Source: Ktedonobacterales bacterium (GTDB lineage Bacteria > Chloroflexota > Ktedonobacteria > Ktedonobacterales > JADMIN01). Taken from it: a stretch of 9,511 nucleotides of DNA. Position 1 is the first letter of the stretch. Every line of letters begins with the position of its first letter. The position numbers and the translations under genes were made by a program. The notes below the pieces were generated by a model, which saw only the letters and a program-made list of their open reading frames with translations, ran no database searches and was not told the DNA's origin. The stretch covers positions 1 to 9,511 of the forward strand of contig JAICKD010000069.1 in the NCBI GenBank assembly GCA_025928125.1. The letters run 5' to 3'. This document shows positions 6,139 through 9,511 of this stretch, piece after piece.

Positions 6139-8538
6139 ATGAGCAGGCAGCGACACGACAGCAAGCCGAGTGAGAAGCGCTCGACGACCCCACGGAAGGG
6201 GCAAAAGCCTTCCGCGAACGGCGCGGGTAGCACGGCAGCTACTCCATCGAACGCGCGCAAGAGGCGTGGATCGTCGCGGTCGCCCCAGCTTATCGTTCCA
6301 GCAACCAAACCAGCAACTAAACCGACGACCGCCAAATCAGCGAGTACCGCGACAGCTACGGCCCCCGCGCCGAAATCGAATGCGCGCAAGGCCACCACGC
6401 CTCCCGCCAAAGCAACGCCAATGCCTCAGACCGCGCGTAAGGCGACGCCCAGGACGCGCGCCGCAGCGCCAACAGCCAATCCCACTCTGGCGAACACGCC
6501 GGCCGATGTGGTGGTGAGCCTCGAAGCGCCCGCGCTTGCCCAGATGCCAGAGCCGGAAATCCCGGAGACGCCTGAGACACCGGACGTGCCAGAGATTCCT
6601 GAGATTCCTGAGATTCCTGAGATTCCAGAAATTCCAGAAGAGCCGGAGATCCCTGAGGCGCCTGAGGTTCCAGAAGAGCCGGAAGTTCCTGAAATCCCGG
6701 AGACACCAGAAGTTCCTGAGGAGCCAACCGAGTCGACTGAGCCAACCGAGCCGACTGAGCCGTCCGAACCAGCGAAGCCCGATGAGCCAGCCGAGACATC
6801 TGAACCCGACAATCCAGCGGTGCAGGTGGAAGAAGACCTGAAGTTAGAGGCGAAAACCGAGACAACATCCAGCGAGGAGCGACTCGCCGAGGACACGCCC
6901 GCAGCCTCCGCGTCGGGGCGGCGCATGCCCACGCTCGCAGTGATGGCGCACCGGCGACGCGACGACTCAACTCCAGCGGATCAGCCGCCAGCCACGGATG
7001 CGGCGCAAGACATGGAAGCGCCCACTTGTGCGAAGGACGCATCGCGAGCAGACGCTCCCACGAGCGCCACGCTACACCGGCAGCGGCGCGGCAAGTCTGC
7101 CACACATGCGGCGCAAGCCGCTCCGGTGACCGCCCAGATCGCGCGGGAAGATGACGAGCGCCAGGAGTCTGCGGAGGACGCCAGCAAGGCCCAGCAACAG
7201 ACGAGCATCATTACTCGCCCGGTCTCCGCGAGGTATAGCAACCGGCGTCGCAAATCGCCATTCACGCCTACCCTTGTCTGGGAAAACGATCCCCGCCTGC
7301 CCTACCTTCCCTGGCCTGTGCGCAGCAAGAGCAGAAATCGCCCGCAGCCGTTGCCGCCAGCGGACTTGCTTATCCCGATCGTCGTCGTTCATTACTGCGT
7401 GTTTGGGATTCTGGGACTACTCGCGGCCTTGTACGGACTGAATGACGCAACAAGCATCCCAGGTTCGTGGGCGCTCGTGGGGGCGCTCATCGCGGTCGCT
7501 GGCGGCGCGAGCGCCTATCTGTTGAGCGAATCAGCCACGTTGAAGCGCTTCGCGCCCCATGCGCTGCTGGCCTCCCAGCTTGGGCTGCTGGCATGGGCCA
7601 TGGTGGTGCTTGGGCCGCGTCCGTCGCTGCTTGCCCTCGCCCCGGCGCTTATCGCGATTATGCTGCTGCTCGGCGGCGCTTCACTGGCCAGCGCGCTCGC
7701 CATTGGGTCGCTGACCATCTATGCCATCTTCGCGGGGCTGTATATCAGCATCGGTATCGCGCCCGTCCTCGCGCTCGCCCCAACGACATCCGTCGTGCTG
7801 GATGTCGTCTGCATCGTCGTCGGGCTGCTGGCGACGTTATGGCTCCTGCTGGCGATCCAGGCGGGTCGCGAGCGCGCCCTGGCCATCGCGCGGGCGCGGC
7901 GCCATGAGGCCGATGTGCTGCGCAATCTGGTAACGCAGTTCCGCCAGGAGGCGCAGGACGATACTGGCAAGCTCGAATCGGCGCTGCTCCAGGCGCTCAA
8001 GGGCCACGGTATCAGCGCCATTCCCACTGAGGGCATGTACCGGCTGCTTGCGGAGACCATCATGGATGCCGCCTCGCGGCTGGAGGTCCTGCAGCGCGAC
8101 CGCGAAGAGCGCTTGCGTCTGGAGGGCGCGCTGCGTGTCGTCATCCGCGCCGTGGAGCGCCAGTGGCTTGGCATCGAGCCGGAATGGCCGGGCAATACGG
8201 GTACCGCGATTGACGATCTCGTCGCGCTGCTCCGCGCGCCACGGCTCGATATGATGTATCAGGACGAGAGCCAATCGCCATCGATTACGCCTCGGCTCAT
8301 CCCGATTCCAACGCTGCTGGTCGAGCGTGACACGCCGCCACCAACGCCGATCTCGCGCCCGCTCAGCAACGCGCCGTGGCTGGCTCCGCGCCGCAGGATG
8401 CGTCGCCTCGATCTCTATCCCGTCCCTTCGGCGGAGGACGACCTGCCGACCCCTGACGAGGACGACGATCCCGAGCACACGAGCAGTGGCTCGTTCTGGA
8501 GCGTGCGCGACTACCAGCCTACCCCAGACGAGCCATAG
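6139..8538 (+). CDS. Hypothetical multi-pass membrane protein with Pro-Glu repeat
   Basis: I do not recognise a family. The 799-residue product begins with a disordered basic, Thr/Ala/Lys/Pro-rich stretch (1-130) without a signal peptide. A Pro-Glu repeat of PEIP, PEVP and EPT units follows (about 137-223), then a mixed-charge linker (230-400) with Arg-rich patches such as SNRRRKSPF. About six hydrophobic segments come next (near 410-434, 443-462, 471-492, 496-513, 515-540 and 551-574). After the last, a charged helical stretch (about 576-670, rich in Arg, Glu and Leu) may form a coiled coil. The end (700-799) is Pro-rich and then acidic (EDDLPTPDEDDD). Positive charges before the first helix and after the last suggest that both ends are cytoplasmic. 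GGAG lies 4 nt before the ATG. A sensor, scaffold or cell-envelope role is possible but unsupported. The gene converges with the permease gene. Confidence 0.85.
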   Translation: MSRQRHDSKPSEKRSTTPRKGQKPSANGAGSTAATPSNARKRRGSSRSPQLIVPATKPATKPTTAKSASTATATAPAPKSNARKATTPPAKATPMPQTARKATPRTRAAAPTANPTLANTPADVVVSLEAPALAQMPEPEIPETPETPDVPEIPEIPEIPEIPEIPEEPEIPEAPEVPEEPEVPEIPETPEVPEEPTESTEPTEPTEPSEPAKPDEPAETSEPDNPAVQVEEDLKLEAKTETTSSEERLAEDTPAASASGRRMPTLAVMAHRRRDDSTPADQPPATDAAQDMEAPTCAKDASRADAPTSATLHRQRRGKSATHAAQAAPVTAQIAREDDERQESAEDASKAQQQTSIITRPVSARYSNRRRKSPFTPTLVWENDPRLPYLPWPVRSKSRNRPQPLPPADLLIPIVVVHYCVFGILGLLAALYGLNDATSIPGSWALVGALIAVAGGASAYLLSESATLKRFAPHALLASQLGLLAWAMVVLGPRPSLLALAPALIAIMLLLGGASLASALAIGSLTIYAIFAGLYISIGIAPVLALAPTTSVVLDVVCIVVGLLATLWLLLAIQAGRERALAIARARRHEADVLRNLVTQFRQEAQDDTGKLESALLQALKGHGISAIPTEGMYRLLAETIMDAASRLEVLQRDREERLRLEGALRVVIRAVERQWLGIEPEWPGNTGTAIDDLVALLRAPRLDMMYQDESQSPSITPRLIPIPTLLVERDTPPPTPISRPLSNAPWLAPRRRMRRLDLYPVPSAEDDLPTPDEDDDPEHTSSGSFWSVRDYQPTPDEP
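6547..6807 (+). repeat. In-frame 9-bp tandem repeat encoding Pro-Glu-rich tripeptide units
   Basis: The core has three identical copies of GAGATTCCT (6592-6618), followed by GAGATTCCA and GAAATTCCA, with degenerate 9-bp units on both sides. They encode PEIP, PETP, PEVP and PEEP, then shift to TEP and SEP units. Near-identical neighbours suggest recent slippage expansion in the centre, with older diverged units outside. The alternating acidic residue and proline predict an extended, stiff linker. Confidence 0.9.
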
Positions 8539-8559
8539 GTAAGACACCGTTGGGCCAGC

Positions 8560-9511
8560 CTACTCGTAGCGCAGTACCTCAATGGGGCGAACATGTGTCG
8601 CCCTCCACGCGACACTACCCGCCACGAGCATACATAGGACAGCCGTTGCCGCGGCGAGCGCCAGCGTCAGCGGGACCGAGTCGCGGGTCCCCACTGCCGA
8701 GTGGAACGTCATCTGCGTGAGAACAGTGGCGGCCACACTTACCACAAGCAGCGCGCTATACGCGCTAACCACCGCCAGCACACCCTGCTCGGCCAGCACC
8801 ATGCCCAGGATGCCGTGGCTGGTGTGGCCAATCGCCTTGAGGACGCCAAGCTCGCGGCGGCGTTCCAGCATCGCCAACGCTACCGTGTTGGCAATCAGCA
8901 CTAGACCGGCGAACATCGCCAGCGACGCGACCGCCTCGATCACCTGCACGATGTTATCGAGAATGGTATTGATATCATTGAGCGTCGCCGCATCACCCAG
9001 TGTGATAGCACCTGGAGCAGCCTGCTTGATGGTCTGCAACTCCTGAGACTGCGTCGCGGGAGGCAGACGGACGGCGAATATTGTGTAGGGATGGCCATTG
9101 CCCAGCGTCGCTGCTACACCGCGATCGGTGAGGATAGCCGAGAGACCCGCGAATGTGCCGAGACCCGTATAGAAGCCGACCACATGTAGCGTCTGCGTCG
9201 TCTTGCCATCGAGGCTACTCACCATCACCTGATCGCCCAGCTTGAGCTTATCAGGCGCGTCCGATTCACTTAGCGGGAAGACCGCATTGAGCGTCCCAGC
9301 GTCGCTGGCATTCAGGAGTCGTCCAGCGTGAGCGTCCTGCGCGCCCTGAGCCAGAGTCGCGGGTGGCAGGCCCTTTGCCAGATCGAAGCCATTGATACCG
9401 GTAAGATTCGCCGTCTCACTCGGCCCAGAAGTCGTCTGGGTCGGCTGCCCATCGATGGCGATGAGACGCGCGGGAGCCGCCAGCGAAATCTGCTCGTTGG
9501 AGACGCCGGGA
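8560..9511 (-). CDS. FtsX/MacB-type ABC transporter permease, 3' part (start outside window)
   Basis: The frame is open to the window edge with no stop, so this is the C-terminal 316 residues of a longer permease. Residues 1 to about 180 belong to an extracytoplasmic domain of the MacB core type, with landmarks AVFPLSESDAPDKLKLGDQV and LHVVGFYTGLGTF. Three membrane segments follow (about 190-215, 233-268 and 279-304). The loop after the first carries ALAMLERRRELGVLKAIG, the hallmark of FtsX-domain permeases, where it couples to the ATPase. The end THVRPIEVLRYE is the classic C-terminal box of the family. Such proteins work with an ATPase in lipoprotein or drug export, or in mechanotransmission at the membrane; the substrate cannot be told here. 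The GTG at 9226-9228 is internal, not the start. The partner ATPase gene would probably lie beyond the right edge. Confidence 0.9.
   Translation of the reverse strand, partial: PGVSNEQISLAAPARLIAIDGQPTQTTSGPSETANLTGINGFDLAKGLPPATLAQGAQDAHAGRLLNASDAGTLNAVFPLSESDAPDKLKLGDQVMVSSLDGKTTQTLHVVGFYTGLGTFAGLSAILTDRGVAATLGNGHPYTIFAVRLPPATQSQELQTIKQAAPGAITLGDAATLNDINTILDNIVQVIEAVASLAMFAGLVLIANTVALAMLERRRELGVLKAIGHTSHGILGMVLAEQGVLAVVSAYSALLVVSVAATVLTQMTFHSAVGTRDSVPLTLALAAATAVLCMLVAGSVAWRATHVRPIEVLRYE

Noticed and set aside
6592..6636. Possible CRISPR or other spaced repeat array
   Set aside because: The units are 9 bp, contiguous and in frame, with no spacers; it is a coding tandem repeat.
6426..6932. 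Minus-strand frame with collagen-like Gly-Ile-Ser repeats
   Set aside because: It is the mirror of the Pro-Glu repeat in the plus-strand gene; it has no ribosome site and no independent support.
9226..9228. GTG as the start of the permease gene
   Set aside because: The same frame stays open for 94 more codons to the window edge and encodes MacB-like extracytoplasmic sequence, so the gene is cut by the window.

Overview
The window is GC-rich bacterial DNA, with housekeeping genes on the left and a lineage-specific membrane-protein region on the right. My best guess for the source is a Chloroflexota (Ktedonobacteria-like) bacterium. The grounds are a long eukaryote-like type 2 IleRS, a transcriptional T-box leader, a Gram-positive-style NrdR and GC-rich codon use. 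No 16S or lineage marker is present, so this is inference only.

Layout. Bases 1-344 hold no convincing gene. A tRNA-Arg(CCU) with an encoded CCA end lies on the minus strand (345-420). It diverges from nrdR (628-1116, plus), the regulator of ribonucleotide reductase, and the spacer carries a promoter candidate for each. nrdR converges on ileS. The 205-bp gap between them is packed with five separate inverted repeats, which look like a REP-like or terminator cluster.

On the minus strand, alaX (4742-5491) and ileS (1322-4738) form a tight operon with a 3-bp gap. Upstream of alaX is a complete T-box riboswitch (about 5571-5872). It has an AUC isoleucine specifier, a perfect UGGNACCGCG T-box, mutually exclusive antiterminator and terminator stems and a U-run. 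Uncharged tRNA-Ile should therefore switch on both the isoleucyl-tRNA synthetase and the Ala-tRNA editing enzyme. The IleRS carries GVHH instead of the class I HIGH signature. This matches the GXHH variant reported for mupirocin hyper-resistant type 2 IleRS.

To the right, a 799-residue protein of unknown function (6139-8538, plus) has a long disordered basic N-terminus, a Pro-Glu repeat, about six membrane helices and a charged helical and acidic tail. It is preceded by a structured leader. It converges, with a 21-bp gap, on the 3' part of an FtsX/MacB-type ABC transporter permease gene (8560 to the window edge, minus), whose start lies outside the window.

The most notable points are the altered active-site signatures of the IleRS, the isoleucine T-box that also governs an alaX gene, the hairpin cluster between nrdR and ileS, and the unrecognised PE-repeat membrane protein.
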